The notes: a model not told the origin generated them from the letters alone. A DNA stretch of 64,000 nt from Gammaproteobacteria bacterium (GCA_016744065.1 JADGFA010000015.1:1-64000); one strand, 5' to 3'. Shown: positions 27,704 through 37,980, counted from the stretch's first letter. Program-made: numbers and translations.

Positions 27704-28060
27704 ATGATTACATTCCCTAATACATTGAAAATATGGCAATCTGAAAATTTTAGCCCTTTATTTACTAAGGAATTCAAACATGAGATAGCTGAATTACCTC
27801 ATAAAGACCTTCCTCTTCAACAAGGCTTATCCCTTAGCAGCTATGTCAGTAATGAAAAAATCAGTGCTATTATTAATAACACAGAAGAAACAACAAGCCA
27901 TATTATTGTGAAATCAGGCATCTTTTACTCTGGAATTATTGCAGGTTGTAGCTGCTCAGATGACCCAACACCTTTAGATACTCAAAATGAGTACTGTGAA
28001 GTTTTGTGTTTTATCCATAAGCACACAGCAGAAACATCGATTAAACTCATCACAGAATGA
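27704..28060 (+). CDS. conserved small protein with CSC-DDP motif
   Basis: 118 residues. The striking segment is GCSCSDDPTPLDTQNEYCEV near residues 84-103, with three cysteines and acidic residues that could bind a metal. Mixed alpha/beta content, no signal peptide. I recall homologues only as conserved hypothetical proteins. Divergent from yheT with a 56-base gap holding both promoters. Confidence 0.65.
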   Translation: MITFPNTLKIWQSENFSPLFTKEFKHEIAELPHKDLPLQQGLSLSSYVSNEKISAIINNTEETTSHIIVKSGIFYSGIIAGCSCSDDPTPLDTQNEYCEVLCFIHKHTAETSIKLITE

Positions 28061-28177
28061 CTCACGAGTAATTACACTTTACTGTCAGTACATATTGTCC
28101 AATACACTGGTATCTCATCAGCTATACCGTTAAAATCAACCGTAATTGTTATTATATTAAATAGAGAACGTATTCAC

Positions 28178-28900
28178 ATGGGCAGAAGTTTTGAAAACCG
28201 TAAAGCCTCTATGGCTAAAACGCAGGGTGCCAAATCCAAGTTATATGCACGTTATGGAAAAGAAATTTATGTCTCTGCCAAAAACGGTGGTGCAGATATC
28301 GATAGCAATCTGGCCCTGCGTCGGTTAATTGAAAAAGCAAAAAAAGAACAGGTTCCAGCACATGTTATTGATAATGCCCTCAAAAAAGCCGATGGTGGCA
28401 CAGGTGAAGACTTTGTATTAGCCCAGTATGAAGGTTTCGGCCCTGGTGGCTGTATGGTTATTGTAGACTGCCTGACCGATAATAATAATAGAACCTTCAC
28501 AGACGTCCGCCAGTGTTTTGTTAAAAACAGTGCCAAAATAGGTACCCCAGGTACAGTAAGCCACATGTTTGATCACCTTGCCCTGTTTGCCTTTAAACAC
28601 GATGACGAAGAAGCCGTGCTGGATTCCTTAATGGAAAAAGATGTAGATGTGACAGATATTGAAAATGAAGATGGTATGATTACAGTACTTGCACCAAATA
28701 CCGAGTTCAATAAGGTAAGAACGACACTGCTGTCTGCCTTTCCTCAAATTGACTTTGAAATGGATGAAATAACCTATCTACCTCAAACAGCATGCAAGGT
28801 AAGCGGCGATGATATTGATGCATTTGATGGTTTTATTGGCGCTTTGAACGACTGTGACGATGTACAGCATATTTACCATAATGCTGAATTTGATGATTAG
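28178..28900 (+). CDS. YebC/PmpR-family protein, YeeN type
   Basis: 240 residues. The three-domain YebC/TACO1 fold is shown by [97 protein letters not shown]. The opening MGRSFENRK and the K[11 protein letters not shown] stretch match the YeeN paralogue rather than YebC itself (which starts MAGHSKW). The family was long called transcriptional regulators; recent work on YebC points to relief of ribosome stalling. Single gene. Confidence 0.88.
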   Translation: MGRSFENRKASMAKTQGAKSKLYARYGKEIYVSAKNGGADIDSNLALRRLIEKAKKEQVPAHVIDNALKKADGGTGEDFVLAQYEGFGPGGCMVIVDCLTDNNNRTFTDVRQCFVKNSAKIGTPGTVSHMFDHLALFAFKHDDEEAVLDSLMEKDVDVTDIENEDGMITVLAPNTEFNKVRTTLLSAFPQIDFEMDEITYLPQTACKVSGDDIDAFDGFIGALNDCDDVQHIYHNAEFDD

Positions 28901-29045
28901 TTTCTACGCCGTACTCAAAAAAAAATTGTTATCCTGAACGATACATAAGGCCTGATATAAATAAATGGCCAGTATGGAATTAAACAGTGGATCAGATACC
29001 TCCACACTGAGATAACAGCTTTTCTAACCTGACAACTTTAAATCA

Positions 29046-30524
29046 ATGCCCCCACATATGACATCAAGTAGTAATAAATCACTCTTAATCAGCAGGTTAG
29101 AAAACATTTTACCCACTGATTCTATTTTACATCAGAGCGAAGACCTTTACCCCTATGAGTGTGATGGTTTATCCGCCTATCATAAGCTTCCTCTTGCCGT
29201 TGTTTTACCCAGTAAAGTGGAACAAGTTCAGGCCATACTGAAACTTTGCTATGAGTTAAATGTGCCTGTTGTAGCCAGGGGCGCAGGAACCGGCTTATCC
29301 GGTGGCGCACTGCCGCATACTGATGGCCTGCTACTTAGCCTGGCAAAGTTTAAAGAAATCATCAGTATTGATCCTGTACAACGCATCGCCCGGGTTCAGC
29401 CAGGTGTTCGTAACCTGGCTATATCAGATGCAGTTGCAAAATATAATTTATATTACGCTCCCGACCCTTCCTCACAAATTGCCTGTACTATTGGTGGAAA
29501 TGTTGCAGAAAACTCAGGCGGTGTGCACTGCCTTAAATATGGTTTAACCATACACAACATTCAACAGGTCAAAATAATTACCATAGAAGGTGAGTTGCTC
29601 ACATTAGGTGGAAGCGGCCTTGACTCACCGGGTTATGACCTGCTCGCGTTAATGACAGGTTCAGAAGGCATGTTGGGTGTTATTGTAGAAGTCACCGTAA
29701 AGCTGTTACCTAAACCTGAATCAACACAGGTTATTCTTGCCGCATTTAATGACCTGATAAAAGCAGGTGAAGCGGTGGGAAATATAATTTCTGCTGGCAT
29801 TATTCCTGCCGGGCTTGAAATGATGGACAAACTTGCAATTAAAGCTGCTGAGGATTTTGTTCATGTGGGTTACCCAACAGATGCAGCCGCAATCTTACTT
29901 TGTGAACTGGATGGCAGCTCAGCGGAAGTCACAGAAAACATTTTGACTGTGCAAAATATTTTAACTGAAAGTAGTGCAAGTGAAGTTCGTGTTGCACGGG
30001 ATGAAGCCGAGCGCATTACTTTCTGGAAAGGACGCAAAGCCGCCTTCCCTGCTGTTGGGCGTATTTCACCTGATTATTATTGTATGGATGGCACCATCCC
30101 CCGTAAACATTTACCCCTGGTTTTACAAACCATGGCCGATTTGTCAGCAGAATATAATTTACCCGTCGCCAATGTATTTCATGCTGGTGATGGAAACTTA
30201 CATCCGTTAATTCTATATGATGCAAATATACCGGGTGAACTCGAACGCACCGAAGAGTTTGGTGGAAAAATACTTGAGCTATGTGTCGAAGTCGGTGGCA
30301 GTATTACGGGTGAACATGGCGTAGGGGTAGAAAAAATAAATCAGATGTGTGTACAGTTCGGTGCTCTGGAGCTATCTCAATTCCACGCTATAAAAAAAGC
30401 CTTCGATGAAAAAGGCCTGCTCAATCCGGGTAAAGCCGTACCGACTTTACATCGCTGCGCTGAATTTGGAGCCATGCATGTACATCATGGAAAATTATCC
30501 CACCCTGAACTGGAACGTTTTTAA
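29046..30524 (+). CDS. glcD: glycolate oxidase subunit GlcD
   Basis: 492 residues. FAD-binding PCMH domain (about 45-225) with VARGAGTGLSGGALPHTDGL and the C-terminal FAD-oxidase domain ending FHAGDGNLHPLI, GGSITGEHGVG, LLNPGKAVP. It oxidises glycolate to glyoxylate with GlcE and GlcF at the inner membrane. Start could also be ATG 29058. First of three tightly packed genes (three-base gap to glcE). Confidence 0.94.
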   Translation: MPPHMTSSSNKSLLISRLENILPTDSILHQSEDLYPYECDGLSAYHKLPLAVVLPSKVEQVQAILKLCYELNVPVVARGAGTGLSGGALPHTDGLLLSLAKFKEIISIDPVQRIARVQPGVRNLAISDAVAKYNLYYAPDPSSQIACTIGGNVAENSGGVHCLKYGLTIHNIQQVKIITIEGELLTLGGSGLDSPGYDLLALMTGSEGMLGVIVEVTVKLLPKPESTQVILAAFNDLIKAGEAVGNIISAGIIPAGLEMMDKLAIKAAEDFVHVGYPTDAAAILLCELDGSSAEVTENILTVQNILTESSASEVRVARDEAERITFWKGRKAAFPAVGRISPDYYCMDGTIPRKHLPLVLQTMADLSAEYNLPVANVFHAGDGNLHPLILYDANIPGELERTEEFGGKILELCVEVGGSITGEHGVGVEKINQMCVQFGALELSQFHAIKKAFDEKGLLNPGKAVPTLHRCAEFGAMHVHHGKLSHPELERF

Positions 30525-30527
30525 ATT

Positions 30528-31589
30528 ATGTCGAGTGATATCAGTCAACAGTTACAGTCTCAGATACGGCAGGCATATGAAAATAAAACACCCTTAAAAA
30601 TAAAGGCTGGTAATAGTAAACATTTTTATGGCCAACAGATTAATGCCGATATATTAGACATTTCTCAACATCAGGGAATCATCAGTTATGAACCCACTGA
30701 ACTGGTGATTACAGCAAGAGCAGGAACATGTTTAAATGAAATTGAGTCCTTATTAAATAAAAACAACCAGATGCTTGCATTTGAGCCTCCACACTTTGCC
30801 GACACAGCAACGATTGGCGGCACTATCGCCTGCAACCTTTCAGGCCCTCGCCGTGCATACAGCGGTGCTGCTCGTGATTTTGTTTTAGGCTGCAACCTGA
30901 TTAACGGTAAAGCTGAAAAATTAAAATTTGGTGGCCAGGTCATGAAAAATGTTGCCGGGTACGATGCATCACGCTTAATGTGTGGTGCCATGGGAACACT
31001 TGGTGCAATACTTGATATTTCTTTAAAAGTATTACCAAAACCTGAAGCTGAAATCACACTCAGTCATCAATGTAATATTCATCAGGCAATGAACAACATG
31101 CACCAATGGGTTAAACAATCATTACCGGTCAGTGCCAGTTGTTATGATGGATCACAACTCTACATACGGTTAAGCGGTAATAACTCATCCATTACTTCAG
31201 CTCAGAAAATTATCGGCGGCGATGTTATAAAAGACAGCACTTACTTCTGGAATCAGATAAAAGAACAGGGCTACTCTTTTTTTCATTCTGAAAAAACAAT
31301 CTGGCGCTTATCACTGGCATCAAATATTGCACCACTCGAAATAACAGGTAAAACTTTATATGAATGGGGTGGTGCTCTACGTTGGCTATGCACTGATGAA
31401 CCCGCAGAAAAAATAAGGCAGGCACTAAATGCCGTAGGCGGACATGCTACAATTTTTAAAAACAACCAATCAGATACTACAGTATTCCAGCCACTCGAAC
31501 CTGGCCTCCTGGCACTTCATAAACAACTAAAAAATGCGTTTGATCCTGAGAACATTTTAAACCCTGGGCGTTTATATAAAGAATTTTAA
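30528..31589 (+). CDS. glcE: glycolate oxidase FAD-binding subunit GlcE
   Basis: 353 residues. A second, shorter FAD-binding subunit: IKAGNSKHFYG, FEPPHFADTATIGGTIACNLSG, FGGQVMKNVAGYDASRLMCG, LILNPGRLY-like end (ENILNPGRLY). Lies three bases after glcD and two before glcF; the order glcDEF is the standard one. Confidence 0.93.
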   Translation: MSSDISQQLQSQIRQAYENKTPLKIKAGNSKHFYGQQINADILDISQHQGIISYEPTELVITARAGTCLNEIESLLNKNNQMLAFEPPHFADTATIGGTIACNLSGPRRAYSGAARDFVLGCNLINGKAEKLKFGGQVMKNVAGYDASRLMCGAMGTLGAILDISLKVLPKPEAEITLSHQCNIHQAMNNMHQWVKQSLPVSASCYDGSQLYIRLSGNNSSITSAQKIIGGDVIKDSTYFWNQIKEQGYSFFHSEKTIWRLSLASNIAPLEITGKTLYEWGGALRWLCTDEPAEKIRQALNAVGGHATIFKNNQSDTTVFQPLEPGLLALHKQLKNAFDPENILNPGRLYKEF

Positions 31590-31591
31590 TT

Positions 31592-32809
31592 ATGCAAACT
31601 AAATTATCAGATAGTTTATTAAAAACACCCGAAGGCCAAGAAGCTAATAATATTTTACGTTCCTGTGTACATTGTGGCTTTTGTACCGCCACCTGCCCAA
31701 CTTACCAACTTCTTGGCGATGAGCTCGACAGCCCCAGAGGAAGAATATATTTAATTAAACAGGTACTAGAAGGTACACCCGTTACACATAAAACCCGATC
31801 TCATTTAGATCGCTGCCTGACCTGTCGCTCCTGTGAGACCACCTGCCCATCTGGTGTTAAATATGCAAGATTAATAGACATTGGACGAGAACTGATAGAA
31901 AAACAGACTTCTCGAAAAATAAGCGAACGGTGTATACGATTTGCCTTAAGAAAAATAATTCCCTATCCAGAACGATTCAAGTTTCTGTTAGGTCTTGGGC
32001 ATATTTTTAAACCCGTTTTACCTCCTGTTTTAAAAAATAAAATACCCGATATTGAAACAGCATGTGAATGGCCAAAAACCAGCCACAAAAGAAAAATGCT
32101 GATATTAGCAGGCTGTGTACAACAGACAACTAACGCACAAACAAATGCATCAACCGCTAATGTTTTAAACAAACTAGGCATCGAATTAGTAGAAGAAAAT
32201 GAAGTTAAATGCTGCGGGGCCGTTAGCCAACACCTTTCAGCAACAGATGAAGCAATTAAAACAATTAAACAAAATATAGATGCATGGTGGCATCATGTTA
32301 ACAATGGTATTGAAGCTATTGTGATTACAGCCAGCGGCTGTGGTGTAATGGTTAAAGATTATGCGCACCTGCTAAAAAATGATGAAATGTATGCACTGAA
32401 AGCAAAAAAAATCAGTGATCTGACTAAAGATATTAGTGAAATTATTGCCAGTGAAAAAATACAGACTAATAGTATTTCCAGCCCTGACAGCACTGTTTCA
32501 TTTCATAGCCCATGCACATTGCAACACGGTTTACAGCTTAATGGCGTTGTAGAAAAAATATTATCTGACCTTGGGTATAAACTGACACAGGTTGATGATG
32601 CACATATATGTTGTGGCTCGGCAGGAACTTACTCAGTATTACAACCCAAACTTGCCAAAAAATTACTCATAAATAAAATAAAAAACTTAAAACAGGATCG
32701 ACCTGATTATATCGCCACAGCAAATATCGGATGCCAGATGCACTTATCAACAAAATCAGATAAACCCGTTAAGCACTGGATTGAATTAGTTGAAATGGCA
32801 ATGAGCTAA
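31592..32809 (+). CDS. glcF: glycolate oxidase iron-sulfur subunit GlcF
   Basis: 405 residues. Two [4Fe-4S] motifs, C25-x2-C28-x2-C31-x3-C35 and C75-x2-C78-x2-C81-x3-C85, then two CCG domains (KCCGAVSQH; ICCGSAGTY) as in HdrB/GlcF electron-transfer subunits. Passes electrons from GlcDE to the quinone pool. Last gene of the operon; the glcC regulator and a glycolate permease are absent from the window. Confidence 0.94.
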   Translation: MQTKLSDSLLKTPEGQEANNILRSCVHCGFCTATCPTYQLLGDELDSPRGRIYLIKQVLEGTPVTHKTRSHLDRCLTCRSCETTCPSGVKYARLIDIGRELIEKQTSRKISERCIRFALRKIIPYPERFKFLLGLGHIFKPVLPPVLKNKIPDIETACEWPKTSHKRKMLILAGCVQQTTNAQTNASTANVLNKLGIELVEENEVKCCGAVSQHLSATDEAIKTIKQNIDAWWHHVNNGIEAIVITASGCGVMVKDYAHLLKNDEMYALKAKKISDLTKDISEIIASEKIQTNSISSPDSTVSFHSPCTLQHGLQLNGVVEKILSDLGYKLTQVDDAHICCGSAGTYSVLQPKLAKKLLINKIKNLKQDRPDYIATANIGCQMHLSTKSDKPVKHWIELVEMAMS

Positions 32810-33307
32810 ATAAGGTTAAACCTGAGCCTGATCTTTTCAGCTTAATATTCAGATAATTAATACAGACTATGGCTATATGGCGTTTACTTAAGACCACCAC
32901 TGATTAAATGCACTAGCAGTGCAACACTAATCCATTGCACTTGAAGCTCACCTACAACTGTAACCCTGAACAAATATGGAGGACCTTTCCTCCTTAATAC
33001 CTAAACAACTAAAACAGGCTATGTACAACAACACTCTACTTAAAACCAACTTAAATGTATTTATTGTCTATTCAGGTAACACAAACCCATTACATTTAAC
33101 CTGTCCTACAACTGTCATCCTGAACGAATGCGAAGGATCTAATAACCTGCCCTACAACTGTCATCCTGAGCGAATGCGAAGGATCTTAATACCCGCGCAG
33201 TTAGATCCTTCGCATTCGCTCAGGATGACTGTCACTTACACATGTTCTTATTGTGTACCCTACAGACATATAAGTAAGTCACATTAAACTACAGCACTCC
33301 ACAGAAA
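32810..33307. other. spacer carrying hairpin repeat elements
   Basis: No real gene: a 103-codon open frame here is made of repeat sequence. One degenerate copy (32951-32986), two direct copies and one inverted copy of the dispersed repeat fill most of the spacer. Confidence 0.7.
33105..33228. repeat. dispersed hairpin repeat: two direct arms and one inverted arm
   Basis: A 36-base unit at 33105-33140 recurs at 33151-33186 with one mismatch (core TCATCCTGAGCGAATGCGAA, then GGATCT). The last 26 bases of the second copy (33161-33186) are repeated exactly inverted at 33203-33228, making a 26-bp hairpin with a 16-base loop containing TACCCG. A more degenerate copy of the 36-mer lies at 32951-32986. 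Related elements are at 42.84-43.10, 62.08 and 63.04 kb. Confidence 0.9.
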
Positions 33308-35617
33308 TTATTTAATTCCTTCAGGCAATGTATGAACATGAATATCTCTCTGAGGAAAAGGTATCTCTATATTCGCTTCTCTAAAAGCCTTATCAATAGC
33401 AAAATTAAGATCACTAATTACCGAAAGTCGACCACTTATCTCTTTTAGAAAAACTCTCAGCTCAAAATTAAGCGAACTATCCCCAAATGCCCTGAACAAC
33501 ACCCTGGGTGCCCACCTGTTATCACCGTGAATAAGCATTGCGTTATCAGCTGCAATCTGTAACAAAATATCTCTAACCCGCTCAATATCACTTCCATATG
33601 CAACGCCCACAGGAATAATGGCACGCCCTTTTTTACTGGATAACATCCAGTTAGTTACCTGGTTTGAAATGAGTTCAGAATTAGGCACAATAACATCTGA
33701 ATTATCAAACGTCCTTATTAAAGTAGATCGTATCTGTATATTTTTAACAAACCCTTCAGTGGCTCCTACTTCAACCCAGTCACCTTTACGAATAGGACGC
33801 TCAAATAGCAGAATCAGGCCTGATACAAAATTATTAACGATATTCTGCAAACCAAAACCTATACCAACCGAAAGAGCACCCGCTACAATTGCGATATTCC
33901 CAAAATCAAAGCCAGCTATTGATAACCCCACTAACACAGAAACCAGAAACATTAAATATCCGGCTATAGTCACAACAGCATCACGAGCACCTGAACCGAT
34001 ATTAAACATATCAAGCCACTGCTTTTCTAACTGGCCTTTTATCCAGCCAGACATGGCAAGTAACCCGGAAAACATAACAACAGCCCATAATATTTTAACG
34101 GGTATAACTCTGTGATCACCAATCTCAAAACCATTGACAATATAATTTTTAAATTGCGTTAGTAACCCGCCATTAAAATCCCAGATATTAATTAGTAATA
34201 TAAAAAACATACTCCATAATAAAATTGAAACCACTATCCTTAACCAGACCAGGCCTGGAATTACACCACCACCTTCTAATCCTATTTTTTTACGTATACG
34301 CATTGACAACTTATTCGAACCCTTGTCTAACGAATTAAATATAAGTTGAAACACTTTTGTAACACCAGAAAACAAGATCAATAAGATAAAAGTAATTAAA
34401 ACCCCTCCTCGAATTGCAAATGACAGATTTATATAGCCTAACCACTCAGATACCAATGTAAGCAATAAAACCAGGCTAACTATCCGTGAAGCCCAACTTA
34501 ATTTAGGTAGTTTCTTTGAATCAATTAATACACGAATAGTCCACACCAGATTCACTACAACAAAAAGCGAAAAAGCATACCTTAGTAAATGCAGGTTTTT
34601 TTCTGTCATACTATTAGAAAAAACAGTATAAAAAGCAAGATAACCAAGTAACGCCAATAAAAACAATACTTTCAATCGGCTGGATATTTTTTCCAGCTTG
34701 TCACCCATGTTTTCTAATATAGGATTTGCAGGTGCGACAGGTGAAAGAAATAAATGAGTAACCGCTACAAACAGAAAATACAATGAAAGCGCAAGTGAAA
34801 GCTGGGTAATAAACAGAGTATGTTCTACGTTTAAAGTTATATAATACAAAAACAGATAACTGGATAACGCAACCAGAAAATACGGAGCATAACGAGAACT
34901 TATGGTAATAGCTGAATGCAACAACAGATTATCCATATCTTTATTCCAGCTATTTTTTTCTGAATAAGCTCGTAATGCTTTTCTTATTTTAATAGAAAAA
35001 ACAAACACAACTGAAAGAATAACAAACCCTACAGACCATTCGGTTAGTTTAATACTTTGAATACCTGAATGATCAAAAACAAAATCAGATGAATCATTAA
35101 ATAAACCAACAGGATCATTAACAAACTCAACTATTAATGAGACGATACTTTGCTGCCGTGAAAAATATATTCGCCTCAAATCAGATTTTTTTGCTATAGC
35201 AAGCTGATCTTCGACATCATTCACAGATAGTATATGCACATTACATTCTGCTATTTCTTTTTTCATTCTATTTTTATCACTGTTCAAAAGATCACGAACA
35301 GTTTTAAGATTTACATCTTCACCTTCACCTTCAACCACTTCACCCAGGCTTATTATCGATTCTTTTAAAGCCTGGAGTATATTACCTTTTTCAGACAGGC
35401 ACAGCTCTGAAGTGCTTCTGGCATCTATAGCAAGCCGGGTCCAGCTAGAAAGGTCCTCACTCGTATATTTATTCTCCTTAAGACGAATTTTTATTTCATT
35501 TAACTGGACTATGTTTTTTTCAAAATGCACTTCATCGTATGCATAAGCAACAGAATAAATAACAGATGATAACAATAAAAAACAATGTATAAAAAAAACT
35601 TTTAGACTAACTAGCAT
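33308..35617 (-). CDS. large MscS-family mechanosensitive channel (KefA-like)
   Basis: 769 residues. A signal peptide (1-26, SVAYA), a periplasmic helical domain (to about 190), about ten membrane helices, then the conserved MscS core: ALSVGIGFGLQNIVNNFVSG (TM3 and its hinge) and LLFERPIRKGDWVEVGATEG (beta domain), VPNSELISNQVTNW, and the C-terminal alpha/beta domain. Protects against osmotic downshock by opening under membrane tension. Longer than MscS itself, in the KefA/YbdG size class. Single gene, convergent with the glc operon. Confidence 0.92.
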   Translation of the reverse strand: MLVSLKVFFIHCFLLLSSVIYSVAYAYDEVHFEKNIVQLNEIKIRLKENKYTSEDLSSWTRLAIDARSTSELCLSEKGNILQALKESIISLGEVVEGEGEDVNLKTVRDLLNSDKNRMKKEIAECNVHILSVNDVEDQLAIAKKSDLRRIYFSRQQSIVSLIVEFVNDPVGLFNDSSDFVFDHSGIQSIKLTEWSVGFVILSVVFVFSIKIRKALRAYSEKNSWNKDMDNLLLHSAITISSRYAPYFLVALSSYLFLYYITLNVEHTLFITQLSLALSLYFLFVAVTHLFLSPVAPANPILENMGDKLEKISSRLKVLFLLALLGYLAFYTVFSNSMTEKNLHLLRYAFSLFVVVNLVWTIRVLIDSKKLPKLSWASRIVSLVLLLTLVSEWLGYINLSFAIRGGVLITFILLILFSGVTKVFQLIFNSLDKGSNKLSMRIRKKIGLEGGGVIPGLVWLRIVVSILLWSMFFILLINIWDFNGGLLTQFKNYIVNGFEIGDHRVIPVKILWAVVMFSGLLAMSGWIKGQLEKQWLDMFNIGSGARDAVVTIAGYLMFLVSVLVGLSIAGFDFGNIAIVAGALSVGIGFGLQNIVNNFVSGLILLFERPIRKGDWVEVGATEGFVKNIQIRSTLIRTFDNSDVIVPNSELISNQVTNWMLSSKKGRAIIPVGVAYGSDIERVRDILLQIAADNAMLIHGDNRWAPRVLFRAFGDSSLNFELRVFLKEISGRLSVISDLNFAIDKAFREANIEIPFPQRDIHVHTLPEGIK

Positions 35618-35697
35618 AAAAATAGAACCTATCTTACTTTAGTGTAATAAAAATATAGAAAAATATATTTTTGATATATATTCAAACCATTCCTGAT

Positions 35698-36309
35698 TCA
35701 CCAGAACCACCAACTCGACTTTAACTCTGCTTCACAGGTTTTAAGTTGTAACGCATATTTACTCGCATTTTGTTTAACCCTGCGAGCAACCTTAATCAAC
35801 CAGGGCTTTTTATTATATGTTTTACGCCTGAAACCACCGTGCCCCTCATGATAAGCAAGGTATTGATTGTAAGCATCCCATTTTGATATTTTCAATGTAT
35901 CGTATGTTTTTTTGCCATACCAGCCAATAAAATCAACCGCATCAGAGAAATCATCTCTATCCGCTCCAGAATGTCCCGTAGATTCAACATACCAACGCCA
36001 GGTAGCATCTTTCACCTGTGCATAACCATAAGCAGATGACTTTCGTCCCGTTGGTATTACCCATAAAAAATATTCCATTTCTGTTTGCGCATTATATATG
36101 AAGCGTGATTCCTGATGGATAATAGCCAACTGCACATGTATTGGTACCCCCCAACGTTTAAAGCTTTCATTCGCATCCTCATACCAGCCTCCTTTTTCCC
36201 TGAATATAGAGCAGCTGTTGTCCATATTCTTTGGTGGTGCGGTAGAACAACTCATCAAAAACAGATAAACGGTTAAAATCGCCAAAGGTTTTATTACAGA
36301 CAGATACAT
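35698..36309 (-). CDS. lipoprotein with lysozyme-like (SLT) domain
   Basis: 203 residues. Lipobox LFLMS-C21 shows a lipoprotein. The domain has the goose-lysozyme/SLT layout: VQLAIIHQESRF with the candidate catalytic Glu67, then a SAYGYAQVKDATWRWY motif in place of the usual GLMQ, and YNQYLAYHEGHGGF. Probably a peptidoglycan lytic transglycosylase at the outer membrane. Ninety-odd bases upstream of the MscS gene on the same strand, so possibly cotranscribed. Confidence 0.8.
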   Translation of the reverse strand: MYLSVIKPLAILTVYLFLMSCSTAPPKNMDNSCSIFREKGGWYEDANESFKRWGVPIHVQLAIIHQESRFIYNAQTEMEYFLWVIPTGRKSSAYGYAQVKDATWRWYVESTGHSGADRDDFSDAVDFIGWYGKKTYDTLKISKWDAYNQYLAYHEGHGGFRRKTYNKKPWLIKVARRVKQNASKYALQLKTCEAELKSSWWFW

Positions 36310-36555
36310 TCAGTTATTTTTCATAGCTTTCAATAACATAGCCGTTATTTTAACTATAAACTGACCTCCATTTATTGGTTTTATAAGTATTTTAGCGTGA
36401 TCTAATTCACACTATCTATTTTAACTGAATTAGTCTCCTTGTTATTAGCTAATCCACTGCTTTAATCAGTTCACTTAAAGGAACTTTAACAATCAATAAA
36501 ATGATTACCTCTTCATAAGAATAAACATGAACACTAACTTATTAAGTAGGAACCT

Positions 36556-36948
36556 ATGAAAAAACTAGCCCAACGATTCTTCAAAAAGAATACAAAAGAT
36601 CACTATGTCTCCGCTGAAGGAACCAATGTAAAAATATTATTTTCTTCTGAAAACCCATCACTACTGGGTAAAACAATGTTGACGACAGCAATTGAAATGT
36701 CTCCTCGCAGCATTAGACTAGAAGTTGCCCACCCTATAGAATTAGATTCTGTGCTGGATATACAGGTTAAACTGGATAGTAGTGACAGGAGTTATAATTT
36801 AACTGGTAATGTACGCTGGCGACTGCCTTCTACACGAGGTCAATTCCATATTGTACTTGTATTAAGGGAGCGCGGTGATATTCGTTCTGATTTTAAGGCA
36901 TGGAAATCAAACTTCGAACAAAATTTTGAATACGCACAGGTCAGCTAA
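36556..36948 (+). CDS. PilZ-like small protein
   Basis: 130 residues, basic N-terminus, then a beta-barrel-like pattern (MTTAIEMSPRSIRLEVAHPIELDSVLDIQVKL, YNLTGNVRWRLPSTRGQFHIVLVL) that matches the PilZ fold. The canonical c-di-GMP motifs (RxxxR and D/NxSxxG) are not clear: MSPRSIRLE stands where the second would be, so binding of c-di-GMP is doubtful. Start follows TAGGAACCT. Single gene. Confidence 0.6.
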   Translation: MKKLAQRFFKKNTKDHYVSAEGTNVKILFSSENPSLLGKTMLTTAIEMSPRSIRLEVAHPIELDSVLDIQVKLDSSDRSYNLTGNVRWRLPSTRGQFHIVLVLRERGDIRSDFKAWKSNFEQNFEYAQVS

Positions 36949-37009
36949 ACCACCAATCAAACCACATGGACAATGCTATATGAGCAGTCATACAGGTTGT
37001 CCTTAAGCC

Positions 37010-37942
37010 TCATCGAGTAAACACTTTATTTATTCTATGCTGCTTATTTAAGCTTAAAACCACATCAGCCCTCTCTGGCATTTCTTTTAAACACTGCATT
37101 GTGATCCTTTCAAAATACATAATAAACTGTTGTATATCGGCATCTGACATTATATGCGGCTTATTTATATTACTTTGTTTTAACTTACTTTCCTGCAAAC
37201 ATCTCCAGTTGAATACAGAGTTCATATCCGGGACTTTCAGCATAATCAAATGATCAATATATGAAAACAAATCCTCATATTGTTCGGATAATTGGTTATT
37301 TATATAGCGTCGCCAACGGCCATCCACATCCTTTTTCTCTTCCAGTAAATTAATCGGATCTGAAATCTCTGTTTCAGACTGATGTTTAGCACCAACACAC
37401 CAGCCCTCAAATAAAACAATATCCGGTATTTCATTCATATATGGCCATTGCTCTTCAGGCAACAGATCATCCTCTGCTTTATTAAATACAGGTAATTTAA
37501 TTTTTCCTTTTGATTTAGTCTTTATCGATTCTAATATTTCTACGCCAAGTTTGACATTATGCGTACCAGGCACCCCCCTGACACTTAACAAAGGATGAAC
37601 TTCATTTGCCAGAAGCAAACGGCTACTTCGTGACATATACAAATCATCAATAGACAAATGCATAACTGATTTATTAAACAGGGTTTCTAATATAAGTGCC
37701 AGCAGTCGGCATAAGGTAGACTTCCCTGAGCCCTGGGCACCATTTACACCTATAATCAACGGCTTCAGAGAATGCCTGCTTTCTATCCATTTGGCTAATG
37801 GCAGATAAACCGTGTTAAAAGATTCTGTAAAAGACTCATCTAATTTTTCATTTTTTATAAATAATAAAAGCCTGGGTAAAAAAACCTTATGGAAGTTATC
37901 AATTTGTTCATCACTGAGAAGATGTTGTATTTTAGGCCACAT
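37010..37942 (-). CDS. D-glycerate 3-kinase-like P-loop kinase
   Basis: 310 residues. Walker A GAQGSGKST at 68-76, HLSIDDLYMSR, RGVPGTHNVKLG, LPVFNKAEDDLLPEEQWP and VLFEGWCVGAKH are the plant-type glycerate kinase (GLYK/YggC-Tda10) signatures. It would phosphorylate D-glycerate to 3-phosphoglycerate, the closing step of glycolate salvage whose opening step (GlcDEF) is 5 kb away. Tandem repeats lie in its upstream region. Confidence 0.82.
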   Translation of the reverse strand: MWPKIQHLLSDEQIDNFHKVFLPRLLLFIKNEKLDESFTESFNTVYLPLAKWIESRHSLKPLIIGVNGAQGSGKSTLCRLLALILETLFNKSVMHLSIDDLYMSRSSRLLLANEVHPLLSVRGVPGTHNVKLGVEILESIKTKSKGKIKLPVFNKAEDDLLPEEQWPYMNEIPDIVLFEGWCVGAKHQSETEISDPINLLEEKKDVDGRWRRYINNQLSEQYEDLFSYIDHLIMLKVPDMNSVFNWRCLQESKLKQSNINKPHIMSDADIQQFIMYFERITMQCLKEMPERADVVLSLNKQHRINKVFTR

Positions 37943-37980
37943 TGTTATATTTAAACTTTTTACTTATAATTTATCTGATT

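Noticed and set aside
28926-28945. Further copy of the dispersed repeat after the yeeN-type gene
   Set aside because: TTGTTATCCTGAACGATAC resembles part of an arm, but the match is short with several differences and no inverted partner.
32976-33287. 103-codon open frame on the plus strand
   Set aside because: It is composed mostly of the direct and inverted copies of the dispersed repeat and has no ribosome site; repeat DNA without stop codons explains it.
33618-34115. 165-codon open frame antisense to the MscS gene
   Set aside because: It mirrors the conserved channel core on the other strand; its composition (many Thr/Pro/Ile) is that of a shadow frame.
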